A stretch of DNA of 64,000 bases from Polymyxa betae (taxonomy: Eukaryota; Endomyxa; Phytomyxea; Plasmodiophorida; Plasmodiophoridae). A program made the position numbers and the translations under genes. The DNA is taken from assembly GCA_003693705.1 (NCBI GenBank), contig RBZT01000727.1, forward strand, positions 26,928-90,927, written 5' to 3'. Below the pieces are notes generated by a model. That model made no database searches, was not told the DNA's origin, and saw only the letters and a list, made by a program, of their open reading frames with translations. Of this stretch, positions 33,726 to 44,683 are shown piece after piece (position 1 is the first letter of the stretch; every line of letters starts with the position of its first letter).

Positions 33726-34379
33726 TTATCGCTGATGTGTAAAGTGTCGTTTCAATACATGAATCTCTATGTATGGTACATAATTGCTGTATGTCGTTAA
33801 ACTGTCCATAGACTGTTTCGGTTGGATCATCGTCACATTCTTGCAATAGGTCGCCCTAGGCTTTCGTTTTATTACAAAGTTGTTACTGTCGTTTTTGGGC
33901 TTCTGTCTGACAATCGTCCAGTTTCTGCTCAGACATTTGATAACGTTCCCGTCCTCGTTTTGTATGAGGGCTTCCTGCTCTCTTGGACCCACAGAGAATC
34001 CGTGTTTTTTGGACAAGTCCGGCAGAATGCCCTTGAAGGAGCGACTTACATATGCGGTATTATAATTCCTCTGCTAGATACAATTGTGTAATGCCCAGAC
34101 GCCTAAGAAACAACTAAAGGACCTTGTGCCTGGTATCCCTATCTCATTATTACCACTATGTGAGTATATAGAGGCAATTAGCCAATTACCCATCTTGCTC
34201 GAACAATCATATCTGCTGATATTCTGAAATCCATCGTCTATTTCATTGGATGGTTGAAGCTGTCGACTTATCGTGCGTTTCAACAAGTCTGGCGGCACTT
34301 CAACTCCTGGGCGGGCATGACCGTTTCGTCCGTAAACTCTTACAACTCTTATTATTAATGAAAAGTCAAAGCCATTCAA
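33726..34379 (-). CDS. Possible spliced gene, unknown product
   Basis: Two minus-strand stretches look coding. One is 34379 to about 34190 (with GRNGHARPGVEVPPDLLKRTISRQ). The other runs from about 34068 down to 33726 (with RSFKGILPDLSKKHGFSVGPREQEALI). A candidate donor (GTAATTGG) and an acceptor (TATCTAG) exist between them, but the phases do not match in the simplest join. The exon structure is therefore unresolved and this may be a decayed gene. No family recognised. Confidence 0.3.
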
Positions 34380-34506
34380 TTAAAAACTAAAAGAATTCTC
34401 ATCTTTAACTGCAACCTTCTATTCACCAACGGATAGAAAAAATAACTGAAGAAAGTATGCTATTCTATGTTATTCGCCAAACAAAGTGTGCTATTCTGTG
34501 TTTTTT

Positions 34507-36006
34507 TCATAAGTAATGCTTGCAGCCAGTCATTTGGTTGTTGATTGCAGACTTGAGCCCGAACGACGCAATCATATGGAGACTATGTGTAAGTTTGCCA
34601 ACGAAATCGTCCAGAGTTGATACCCTTTTAAATCGAGGGTCATTTAACTCGGAACTTGCTGCAATAAGGAAACGGCGCACGTCGCCTTCCGAAGCCTTGC
34701 CAGATGCGCAACGCTTGAACTCTTTGTTCAGCGGCACAAGTTTCTCGGCAAGAGCGTCCTCCTGTTCGAACGAAACGCCTTTCTCATTGACGTTAGATAA
34801 GTTGAAGATCCAGACCGCGGCGGAGAACACGAGCGCGGACGGCACTGTGGTCTGGTTTGTTTGCTGGTAGCCCTCCCAGATCGGCTCAAAGAAGCGCTGA
34901 GCCACTTTCCTCGTCGAGGAGCGCCCGATTCGGTCAATGCAGTCCACGATGTGTCTGTTCGCAAACCTCTCACGGGTCCGGCTCGCGTATACCGCGATGG
35001 TCTCCGGCGTGTCCGGGCAGTTCGGCGACCGACAAAGAATGTCGATGAAAGCATTGTGCGCTTCGGTCAGAAGGCGCAGGACTTAACGATCGTGCAGCGC
35101 TTCGTGAACGAACTCGTAGCCGAGTCGTTGGCCGCAGACGGCGATCACGTGATGGCCGCCGTTGACGAGATAAGCTTTGCGCTTCCAATAGTAGCCGCAG
35201 TCCGAAACGAGTTTCGCACCACATCGGGTCCAAGACGGGTTATGAAACCTCAACGTGCATGGCGCTATAACAAGGTCCTTGAAGCATTCGGTTCGAATGA
35301 CGAGCTCGGTGCCCTGAAGCTGGCCCGAATCGATGTCGGCGTCGGAGCTTGGCACGATGCGGTCCACCATTGTGGTCAGAAACTGCACGTTGCCTCTCAG
35401 CCAACTTTCGGTGTCGGGATCCGATCGCCGGAGGAACGTCTGCATCGCTTCCTCGAACGTTTGTCCATTCCGCTCGCGGTTGTCTAACGACATAATTGTG
35501 AGAGGCGACCCAGTTCTCTGCTTTCGTAACGCGAGGCCCGCCGACAGGTACCCATAAACCGTCTTCGGGCTTGCAGGAGACCGGCTGAGATCGTGCTGAA
35601 TGGCCTGATCATCCATATCAAGCTTGTCGTTATGGAGATAATACCCCTCGGTGGTGATCGTCAGGGTTACAAGCTTGATTTTGGGATCCGCCACCCAGCC
35701 CACAAGCGTCTTGAAATTCGTCGCGCCTGCGACGGTTTCCACAATCGGAGCCATGACCGATAAACGTTGATAGTCGCCTTCTTGCTCAGCCAAGACGTAC
35801 ACGCCGCTTTGCATGCTGAGATTGTGGACTATGTTGCAGGAACGAATGGACGAAGCCACGATTCCCCATGAAGGATCGGCAGCAAGAATGTCCTGGACAT
35901 AAGAGCCGAGAAAGGCCAAAGCGAACTTGCCGGTCCCAATGTGAAGGATGCCGGGCTCGACAGCCTCAGGCGAATATGACGGCAGACGTAGCTTCCAGGT
36001 ATCCAT
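34507..36006 (-). pseudogene. Mannitol dehydrogenase family protein with one internal stop (500 codons)
   Basis: The frame runs from ATG 36006 to a stop at 34507 and is interrupted only by TAA at 35085-35083 (codon 308). Upstream are the Rossmann start (GILHIGTGKFALAFLGSYVQD), LTITTEGYYL, a MSLDNRERNGQ segment, TTMVDRIVP, and the family signature region KAYLVNGGHHVIAVCGQRLGYEFVHEAL. Downstream the same frame continues LRLLTEAHNAFIDIL... and ERFANRHIVDCIDRIGRSSTRKVAQRF, as in polyol/mannitol 2-dehydrogenases and fructuronate reductases of about 480-500 aa. The enzyme would interconvert mannitol and fructose with NAD(P). It is intronless in an intron-rich genome and bacterial-like, which suggests transfer. 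A single nonsense change, a sequencing error or readthrough are all possible. Confidence 0.85.
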
Positions 36007-36669
36007 GATTGTCGCAGATTGAATGATATCAAAGCGGCTTCATCGTCCGGTTCATGCTTTTGGCGATGACAAAGCGGCTTCGTCAGTCGTTTATGGTTTT
36101 GACTGAAACAAGCGGTTTCCTCAGAGGAGCTATTCGTATACAGATCTGCAACTAGATACGATTCCCACTCATAGTTTGTCAATCAAATCGTCAAAAATCG
36201 GCCCAGATTTTGTAGCGATCTGTCAAATAAGTCCAGATTGCAGGACCCAGATATCCGTCCATCCAATCGCTATACAAAAGTGCTGCTCTGAAAATCACCT
36301 CTTTTCAACCGCCCATAACAGGTGGTGCTGTATTTCTTTGCAATCGAAAGATCTTGTAATAACAGACTGCAGGGGGCTGCTGCCATCAATAGTTTGGGTG
36401 GAAATGTTGCGAATGACGAAACCGTAGAATGTAACAGAAACTTGCCAAGATTGAATCGATGCACTTCCAGTATCATCCGATTTCATGTAACATTAACATG
36501 TAAGAAGTATAGACAGATTTATGTAACATGTTTTACACGATCACTCTGATCAGATTACGACGAATTGTCCGAGGTGAGCTCCTTCAGATACTTGATAGAT
36601 TTTTCAACGAGGCCTTCTGCTGCTGGAATTCCGATCACTATACTTGACTGTATCAGTACAATACACACG

Positions 36670-36688
36670 AAACCCTAAAACCCTAAAG
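36670..36688. repeat. Interstitial telomere-like motif (CCCTAAA type)
   Basis: AAACCCTAAAACCCTAAAG covers the stop codon (TAG, 36685-36683) of the minus-strand hydrolase gene. It is a TTTAGGG-type repeat in two near-copies. Confidence 0.7.
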
Positions 36689-37762
36689 ACCTGGTGCATC
36701 TAGGCACAGAAACGCGTGTCCGAAACCCGAATAGATCCCGAGCTCTATATCTTTACCAAGCTGATGTAGACGTTGTGCAAACTCTGTGCTCTGATCTAGT
36801 AATGGATCTTCCGTACCAACCATAATCTTAGTCCGTGAAAATCTCTGTAGCAGTTCATCCGGAGCTGCGGCAGGACTTAACTCCCAATCGGACAGCGCAT
36901 CAACAGTCGCTGGAACATAAGCATTGATGCAGCCTATAACACATAGTCAGCATGGCGTTACATGACGTTATTATGTTACAGATGAGGAACGAGTACGACA
37001 GCATGAAATCATCCAGGCACTTGGACTGGGACGGATAGAATGCGACCTCAGTCAGGCTCAGGGCCGGATACGCCATGAAAACCCCGTACGGGGGCGGAAC
37101 CCCGCCCCGATTCAAGGCGCGCAGGGCCAGTGCTGCGGCAATGTTGCCACCGGCCGAGTCGCCAGCCACAACGATACGCCGTGGGTCCACACCCAGTACT
37201 CTGGGACCATGCGTTACACACCACTCATACACCAGCCACGCATCATCTATCGGAGCTGGATATTGATACTCCGGGGCCAGGCGATAATCCACAGACAGGA
37301 CCGGGACGTCCGTCGTACTGGCCCAGCGCCGTGTATACTGCTGGTGCGAGAAGGAGGATTGCGCAACGAACCCGCCTCCATGAAAGTGTAGAATCAGGGG
37401 CTGTAACGAAGCGGGTTCGGGGATGCGGACGGAGAGCGTCGATGGCAGAGAGAAGCAGGCGAAGGGGCCAGCATACAGGGGGCCGCGCTCCGGGTCACGT
37501 AAAATCGCCAGTTCTTGGGCGACCTCCTCGGAATACCTGAGTAGGGTTTTCATCACGGAGTTACATTGGGAGGGCGGGGGCCGTACTCGGGGGACATGTA
37601 GCGGGCTTTGACGGGAGGCTGATCCGACAGCTGGCCAAGGTCACAGGGTGCAACGTAAAACGACTGGGCCTGATCCAAGTCTGACCACGTCAGACGTGAT
37701 GCTGAACGTGATACCGGATGATCTGTGAGATTTGCCATAAACTTCATAGCACGCAGGTCCAT
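36683..37762 (-). CDS. HSL-family alpha/beta hydrolase (GDXG esterase), 327 aa, 3 exons
   Basis: The exons are 37762-37587, 37536-36980 and 36933-36683, with 50- and 46-nt introns that keep frame in phases 2 and 1. Hallmarks are the oxyanion motif in ILHFHGGGFVAQS,  the DYRLAPEYQYPAPIDDAW segment, the nucleophile elbow GDSAGGNIAA, an Asp in MVGTEDPLLDQS and His in GFGHAFL. All three catalytic residues are present. The family includes hormone-sensitive lipase and bacterial acetyl esterases acting on short acyl esters or similar substrates. Length is normal. The start MDLRAMKF was chosen as the first ATG after a plausible 5' acceptor; an extra upstream exon is possible. Telomere-like CCCTAAA motifs lie at its stop codon and just upstream of its start. 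Confidence 0.92.
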
Positions 37763-37789
37763 CTTCACATCCAAGATCTGAGCCCTAGG

Positions 37790-37808
37790 AAAACCCTAAA
37801 CCCTAAAA
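37790..37808. repeat. Interstitial telomere-like motif (CCCTAAA type)
   Basis: AAAACCCTAAACCCTAAAAC lies about 30 nt upstream of the hydrolase start, in the same orientation as the copy at its 3' end. Confidence 0.7.
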
Positions 37809-37829
37809 CTCATAATGATAGTTGCTTTT

Positions 37830-38191
37830 AGTAATGGATTCGTCATCTGTAGATTCCTTTTATAGATTGTGCCCTCCAAATCGCCGGAGCGATGGCTCAA
37901 ATCGTCCACCTTGTAATCGGCATCTTTCATTGCTGTCAGAGCGCGGTCGACAGCGACTTTACCTTTGAGCACTCTAATCCCTGATCTGTCTCAGCACGCT
38001 GGCGGCGACAGTGCTGCTGATTTCTGTCCACCGCTTGGAAACACATCGAAGCGACCTGCTTCAGGTTCTGTATAGCCTCCTGTCAATTGTCGGGGGATGC
38101 ATAACATGCGTTGGCAGTCGATATTGCGGCAAACCTGCGAATCTGTCGTCAAGATCGTTAAAGACAAAGATTGAATGGATCTTGCCTCCAT
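37830..38191 (-). other. Possible coding fragment, unresolved
   Basis: Minus-strand sequence reads as coding in two different frames. The upstream part runs from ATG 38191. After removing a candidate 55-nt intron (GTTTGCC...TTGACAG) it gives EAIQNLKQVASMCFQAVDRN. The downstream part gives GKVAVDRALTAMKDADYKVDDLS. I could not join the two parts with canonical sites in phase. It may be a small spliced gene or the upstream part of the hydrolase locus. Confidence 0.25.
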
Positions 38192-40327
38192 GATGACATT
38201 TCTCTATTGATTGTTTAGATGCGCTCCTTAGATTCTTAGATTCAAAAGGACGACGTCGAACCTGATCCCGACTTCATTGCTACAATAACGCTGCATCTCT
38301 GTGTCCTCTTTATATGACCTGGGGCGTATCATAGGCCCGTACTTCACCCAGCATTCTTCAATCCTGGAATGTGTAATGCGGAAATATTAAACTGCCAATG
38401 CAGCAGGTCGGGGCATTGCTCGACGAGAGCAGCGTCCAAACGGGCTATGCGGGATGTCACTGGATTCGATTACCCATCTGTATGGCAAACAGTAAAAACT
38501 CGCACCTTTATTAGAACAAATCTCACCTCAACACTTTTCAGTGTCCCTGCGCAGGCTGTAGCCCAGCTTGTCGACCTCTGATGGAGTTGGGCTTAAAATC
38601 GATTTCGCACAAGAAAGCCAAGATTATATTGCAATAGACAGACCACAAGACGCTTTTGCCAAAACTCACATTTGAGGCTATGACCAACCCGGCAAAACAA
38701 TCCATTTCATATCAAACAGCAGTAATTCCATGGCAAGACAAAAGGTACATTTCAAGTTTGTCGAAGGATGATTGCGAAATGTCCTGAAATATTGCGTCTT
38801 CGTGATGTTCATTCATTCCAGCCAGTGGACGCAGCTCCGTCGTTATGCGATATCAGAGTGGTGCAGCGGCGCTGTGAAGATCTAAATCGGCAAATTGAAG
38901 CCACCCGCAGCGTAATGTCAACGACATTGCGTGGCTTTGATCCAGACGTTGCAAACGCTTGATCAGCTCAGTACTTAGAAACGTCTTTGGCGATATTAGG
39001 TCGAAGCCACTCGGGGACATAATCAAGGATTGTGAGGGCAAGATGCAAATCCACATCTGCAGCAAGACTTAAAAGACGAAATTTTGCAGGCGCAGATGGA
39101 TATCAAAAAACTTTGAAGATGAAATTGTGCAAGTGCACAAAGACATCTGAATGAACTTTAATGATGTAAAGGCGTATATTCAATAGTGCTGTGATCATTG
39201 ATCAGCAGGCCGATTGCTTATTGCATCTGGCACGGTTTCTGTCATCGTATGGAGATAACATTCGGTGAAGGATTATATGCATTTTTTCTCCTGCGAAACA
39301 GTGATGTTATAAACGTTAGGGTTTGAGGATCCTTGGTGTTGGACGTTGCAGCTGTGAGGACTCGATGTTCTAGCTGTTCCGTGTTTCCTCTGCGAAGCTG
39401 AACCCATTTCTTAGGGTTTGTAGGGTCATAATGGGACCTTTTCGTGCACCACTCATATAGACGGGTTGTTATTCTAGCTGAATCGAAAAATTCATGTTTG
39501 CAAATGTGTTAATGATGCGGACATTTATACTGGCTGTGTTTACAGTGATCAAGTATCAGATAGATTACAAGCCGAACTGAAATCGGAGGTTAGCTCGGAT
39601 CTCGGAGTTTTTCCGGTTCATCGGTCCAGAGATATTCATCTAATCTGAGTGACAAATGACAATTTCTCGATTTCGAGTGGAAAATTTCTGCTTTGTCTTG
39701 ATATTATAGGGGCCAGTCGCGCGATTGATAGCTTCCAGGATGTTCGATGGACGGAAACCTACCTCCACGCAGTTTTGCTGTCATGGCCTCATGGGTGAAG
39801 AAATTTAACCAATCGTTGAAAATTCTACAAGTACTGAAGAGGCTTGAAACATTTTGGAGCCCAGATTTGGCAATTACTCTTCCGGCCTTGGAGCATTAAA
39901 ACGCCATTCAAGAAATATTTCAATATTAAGCAAGATTCATTTCACAGTTTCTGAATAGTTATTTCCGGAGCTCTAATACTCAACCCAATCCTCCTTATTG
40001 TGTCAATATTTACGCAGGATCGGGACGATTCCCACTCTCACAGACGCCATTCGGCTGTGAACCTATTAAAAGCAGCAAAACAGATTTTGGGACGATAAGG
40101 AAGTGAATGTTTAGTTTATGGTATTTTGGATAGAATAAATGGGAGCTTTTGTACTAAATTTTGCATATTGATAGTACTTTGAAGGAGATTCGGGTTGCGC
40201 TCCAACACCAAGAAGATCGCCGTGAGTGATCCTGAAGCTGCGGATCCTGCTGACAGGTTTTGTTTGGCAAAACACATTCACAAGGTAGGCCACCATCACA
40301 AAGTGTAATGGAATGGTTTGAGGTGCG
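38192..40327. other. Gene-poor region
   Basis: No frame exceeds about 70 codons and no motif is recognised. TTAGGGTTTG-type words occur near 39318 and 39411 but do not form an array. Confidence 0.4.
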
Positions 40328-40709
40328 ATGACGCCTATCTCCCAGAGCCAATGGTACAGTGATCAAACGACCAGCACGATCACTGCGCAAGGAGCTAGGC
40401 GCTTTGGTAGGTTCTATTCGGGTTTACAGGATGTGAGCGCCGAATCTGATGACGATGACAATGGGCTTTCCGCAGCCCACATTACACTGTTGCGCGATAT
40501 CTCAAGGCAGAAGTAGGCCCAGATTTTCAAGAAGCCTTAAAGACCACCACGGAGGAGAGTTGCAACCGGAGAAGCATTCGCAGGCTTGCTTGTCGCCTTA
40601 TTGACAGCAACGCCTGGTCTGTCGGTGCTCGTATTCGCGTTGTTTACGAGAACATCCAATGTGAAAATGATTCTCGTTACCAAATCGCAATTAATTCTGA
40701 GGAACTGTA
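40328..40709 (+). CDS. Possible spliced gene, unknown product
   Basis: ATG 40328 opens a frame with an acidic SAESDDDDN run, stopping at 40516. A second frame beginning near 40470 reads YLKAEVGPDFQEALKTTTEE, then NRRSIRRLACRLIDSNAW, to a TAA at 40707-40709. The two overlap and differ in frame, which suggests an unrecognised intron near 40460 or a frameshift. No domain recognised. Confidence 0.3.
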
Positions 40710-40950
40710 ATTTAGGTTGTGCTGCATCAGACTGCTGGCAAAATCTTGGAGTCGATACCACCAACCTATTTTGCCAATGCGCGCGTTTAAACCATCGCTG
40801 TTTTTATACTGTAAGAATGCGGTAATGCTCAAATATCCGGATTACAACAGAAGATCGACCAATGGTGGAGGACTATTAACATCGGCTCGAGAGTCTTCCA
40901 ATCCCGTCAACAGAATATCGCCAGGTCAGAGCTCATTTTTTGATGAAGAT

Positions 40951-42452
40951 ATCTGGAGTTTTTTTTTGGATTTGGTTTACATTCTGGACGTCATGGGTGT
41001 CGACATCCGGTTTGAGCCGATGACTGTTCATGAGCTCGGTGAGCTCCTTATTTAACTCGTCAGTTCTATAGTGGAACAGAAGGCCCGACGGTGAACAAAC
41101 CAGATTCCGGTGATCATTCCTTAGATTTTTGTTCCTACCGATTGTAAGTATCTTCTGCCAGATCGGATCGGGCTTGTCGTTCTGATCAAACGGCGAGAAA
41201 GGGAGAACCACCGGATGTGCTGGACACCAACCAGGGCGCTGAGAGCCATTCTACAGGAGTTCGAAGAGTTCTTTTCAAATGCTCCGCCTGGGTCGCGGTG
41301 CACCGTGATAAAGATGTTTGCGTCTGTTGGCAAACATGTTTGATTATCGGCCCAGATGAAGCTGAACAAACAAATCATTTGCAAATACACAACACAACGA
41401 AGCGACCTTACCGAAACTTCACCTCATCGGTTTCGTCAAGGAGAACTATCTTTTGCAGGAATTGCTCGTCCTGGAAGACATCGATCTGATCCCTTGATGG
41501 AACCTCTAAGGCTTGGGTCAGAATCGATGCAGCGCGAACGCCTAGGCAGGTCAGAGCAGACCGGATGGAGAAGACCAGGTTCTTCATCGCCTTCATCATA
41601 GACGAAGCTGGCTGCAATGGATGTTCCATTTCCATTGCAGCCAGCAAACTGATATGGATTGAAGTTTCCATCCGGAGCTGTAAAAGCAATCAAAATCAGA
41701 GAAAGTCCAGCTGTGTTGCTCTACCTCATTGACCCCTTTCGACAATTCTTGTAGTATGTATAACCGTTTTTCAACGGTTATCAGTTTCCGATGCCAATCG
41801 GAGTCGGCTAATGGCCGGCCGTCCCTGGGTGTTAGCGCCTCTTCCACCAGGTTGAACAACATACCTGAAAAGAAGTTCAAAACGCTATTTTTCAGGAAGG
41901 CAATTATACACGTCACCTGCAATAGACAGCATCGCATGGGCTGTTCGCTGCTGGGCCGATATGTAGCTGGGCGTGTAGACCACAGTCCTATAACAGCCAA
42001 AGTAAACCCGAACCCTTTACCGGATTTCGTTATTACCTATAATCTCCAATTATATCGCTGTAGATGGACTCCAGCTCCGAGAGCCTAGAGAAGGCAGAGC
42101 ATTGTCCATCAACAATGCAGTTGCCAAGCTCGTGATAGGGGAATCTGAAAACGTTAACGTTCAATAAACCGTCGGAAAGTACCAAAATGTGTCGTGTACA
42201 GTGAGTGTCGCGATCAGGACTCGAAAAAACGCCAAGCAGGCACGGATGTACTGGACTAACCAGAGGCGAAACGGGAGAATATGGATAATTAAGAACGGAA
42301 CGAGAGAATTTGTCCAAAACCGGTATTGATCGAACTGAGCTAACCTCAGCTCGACCAAACAAGTTGCAATCGTTTATTCTGACACTGTGACTGAAACTGA
42401 AAGCTGCACTTCCGTTGCGGTAGAGCTGCACTATTGGAGGTCGCGCATTCAT
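40951..42452 (-). CDS. Multi-exon gene, unknown helical protein
   Basis: Several minus-strand exons can be chained with canonical introns. One exon from about 42452 ends at 42022 (SELESIYSDIIGDYR); a 48-nt intron follows. The next exon encodes TVVYTPSYISAQQRTAHAMLSI. A 52-nt intron leads to MLFNLVEEALTPRDG... KLITVEKRLYILQELSKGV. A 48-nt intron follows. Then comes an exon with MKNLVFSIRSALTCLGVRAA and DQIDVFQDEQFLQKIVLLDETDE, and a further intron. The last part (TQAEHLKRTLRTPVEWLSA, then PFSPFDQNDKPDPIWQKIL) changes frame, so there is either another short intron or a frameshift near 41215. The chain predicts a helical cytosolic protein without TM segments. I do not recognise the family. Exons upstream to about 42740 are possible. 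Confidence 0.6.
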
Positions 42453-42856
42453 GACGGTTCACCTGGCAGCGGGGTGAACCGCTGGCCTGCTGGACATCCC
42501 AGCTCTCCGCGTGGTCGAAGCGCGGTCGGGACTGCTGGTGGCGAACCACCAGCCGGCACCACTCACAGATCTTGAACTTTGGTCTTTGAAACTTGAAAGG
42601 AAATAGCGCAACCACAACAACAGTAACCAGCTCTGCGCAACCACCTCGCTCAACACGTCTCCAGTTTGAAATTGTGATAAAAACCTTCTGCCAAAGTTTA
42701 CGACGATACACAATAAACCGAATGTTGATGAACAACACCACGAAATACAGATCTCATATATTACAGCATTTTGCATCTCGATTTTGGAATTGGGTTATTT
42801 CGGTGTAACGCTGTAACGGTTTAATGTTGATAGTAAACCACAATGTTTGTATTGAA

Positions 42857-43577
42857 ATGGAGAAAAAATCAAACGAAGACCAAACCCCTCATGGCAAGGC
42901 AACCGGCATGCCCATTGCCCTGCTTGCTGGTGTCTATGGACCGAAGGCTCGGGTCGTGCTGGCCGGCGCTAAAACATCGGGTTTCTACAGGCATCGCAGC
43001 ATCGATGGTAATTCGTCGACATTTATCTTTCACAAACGCATAGAGATTGAGGTAGCGTTTTAGAAATTCTGTCCAAAGGTGTATCGAGTTTGCTTTCTTT
43101 TTTGATTTTTGGTGAAAGCGCATCAAACTTTTTGCGAGTTTTAACTTTTCTATCAAGTTGAATCTTTTCGTTTTGTTACCAATCAAAGTTAGTTGCACCT
43201 TTTTGAATTTCCGGACGAAATTCTCCTTGTCTGGTTTCTTTCAAGCAAATATTGTCTTTGTATAGTTGGTTCTGGGGTCATTGTGAATACCGAGGGCCGG
43301 TTTGGAGCCGTTTCGTTCAATCATGCCGCTATTGACTTCCAAGGTATATCTCTCCTTCTGTGAGCTGCATCGTGTTTTTACTGTATGTTTGTTGCCCTGA
43401 GGATTTTGTTGCCCTGAGGATGGTGCTTCTGAGCTGATCTTGGAGAAGTACGGCAAAGTCATGAAAGTCGATATTCTGCCGGAACCGGCTCGTGTTGACC
43501 GCGGATTTGGATCCACTGGAATCAAACGCCTGAAACTCGACAATGAAATCCCAACAGATGAAAACGATTCTGCATAG
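42857..43577 (+). CDS. dUTPase homologue with degraded active-site motifs (134 aa, 3 exons)
   Basis: The exons are 42857-43007, 43266-43343 and 43402-43577, and frame is kept through introns of 258 and 58 nt. Spliced sequence aligns along the dUTPase core: TGMPIALLAGVYG, then a segment where PRSG is expected, IDVGSGVI (motif III region), FNHAAIDF, ELILEKYG (the RIAQLI position), and the C-terminal RGFGSTG motif. Motif II PRSGLA reads ARVVLAG. The catalytic Asp of motif III (VID) is V, followed by N-T-E rather than D-Y. Motif I (AGYDL) is not found upstream. The family hydrolyses dUTP to dUMP. This copy is probably inactive or repurposed; an unseen first exon could supply motif I only. A 17-bp duplication (GTTGCCCTGAGGATTTT-like) spans the exon 3 acceptor. 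Confidence 0.75.
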
Positions 43578-43599
43578 GCTATCTGCCACATAATCAAAT

Positions 43600-44214
43600 C
43601 TTCTCTCATTGTTTCGATTTGTGTTGTGGGAAGAATATGATTATGATGGAGGTCTTCGAAGATGGTTTTCTGCCAGAATGGATTCGTGGCGACAGCTGAT
43701 CTGGATGGGTTGGGATTCAATGTATGAGATCTGACAACATGATCCTATCAGATAAATAATATCTTCATTGAACTCCATGGTTACTATCCCCTGGACAGCG
43801 ATATCTTCAAACAAAGAATTTTTTTCCTGGATGACCAAATTGTGGAGATCCGAAAGGTTCGTGGACTGGATTTTGATCGGTAACTGGACTCGCATTGAGA
43901 TCACTCATTGTAGCAATGATAAGCGAGATGCGACCACGTCTAAGACATATTCTGTCTGTAATCTGCTCGCATGCTTTACAGGTAGTAAGGCTTGTGTTAT
44001 CTCATCCTCTCATAATGGATGCCGATTTCGCTGTCAAGAGCGTACAAGTATCTGCAGTGCAATCAATCTTTATGATATTGAATCAGAAAGCGCACCGCAA
44101 CAAATTGCAGAGGCTTTTAGTGATAAAGAAATGCATGCTCGCTGTATCTGTCTCCTTTACAGCCTTGGTCTACCAGAAATTTATTCGAACTTTATGCTAA
44201 AAACGCTGTATTAA
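43600..44214 (+). CDS. Possible spliced gene, unknown product
   Basis: Sequence at 43752-43878 reads as coding (NNIFIELHGYYPLDSDIFKQ then DDQIVEIRKVRGLDFDR). A following 34-nt GT-AG segment (GTAACTGG...TTGTAG) could join it in phase to a frame ending at 44214 (IAEAFSDKEMHARCICLLYS). The competing frame at 43895-44200 is also open and more hydrophobic. The 5' exon is unresolved. No family recognised. Confidence 0.35.
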
Positions 44215-44329
44215 AAGGTGGATTTTCACACACTAAACCGTACGGTCGATTGTTTCTTAAATTGGCGCAAAATCCTTTGGGCACTGTTTCTATTGTTTAC
44301 AGTGGCGGCAACCTTAACCGACAGCTTTC

Positions 44330-44683
44330 TTAGAAAGCCACAGTCATGGACCATAAACTGGGCCCATTGTCGATCAAAGTTACCAAATTCCTGGTTATTA
44401 AGACGATCCCTCTAACAGAAACGTCACGACACGAAAAAGATCCTGATTTGTATGGAAAGGACCAGATTCGAACTTTTGTATGGAACTCTTCCACAGAATA
44501 GATACGTAGGATAGTATTACCTGCTGTCTGAGAAGGTTGATAGCTCATTGGGACAGCCTCCGGTTGCCCTTGACTTGAGCTCTCAGCTTCCTGGTGTCTC
44601 ACAGATTCCGTCTCATCCGGAGCCACCTCTGAGCGCATTAGGACAGCCATAATCATTACATGAAGAGATTGCCAGAATAACAA
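44330..44683 (-). CDS. Possible small secreted protein (117 aa)
   Basis: A single minus-strand frame starts at ATG 44683. The first ~19 residues (MLFWQSLHVMIMAVLMRSE) resemble a weak signal peptide or signal anchor, followed by an acidic, Gln/Ser-rich stretch. A GTAATACT word downstream could be a splice donor, in which case the C-terminal half is wrong. No domain recognised. Confidence 0.3.
   Translation of the reverse strand: MLFWQSLHVMIMAVLMRSEVAPDETESVRHQEAESSSQGQPEAVPMSYQPSQTAGNTILRIYSVEEFHTKVRIWSFPYKSGSFSCRDVSVRGIVLITRNLVTLIDNGPSLWSMTVAF

Noticed and set aside
34861-35487. 208-codon plus-strand ORF
   Set aside because: Antisense shadow of the mannitol dehydrogenase, whose motifs are unambiguous.
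37130-37540. 136-codon plus-strand ORF
   Set aside because: Antisense shadow of the hydrolase catalytic exon.
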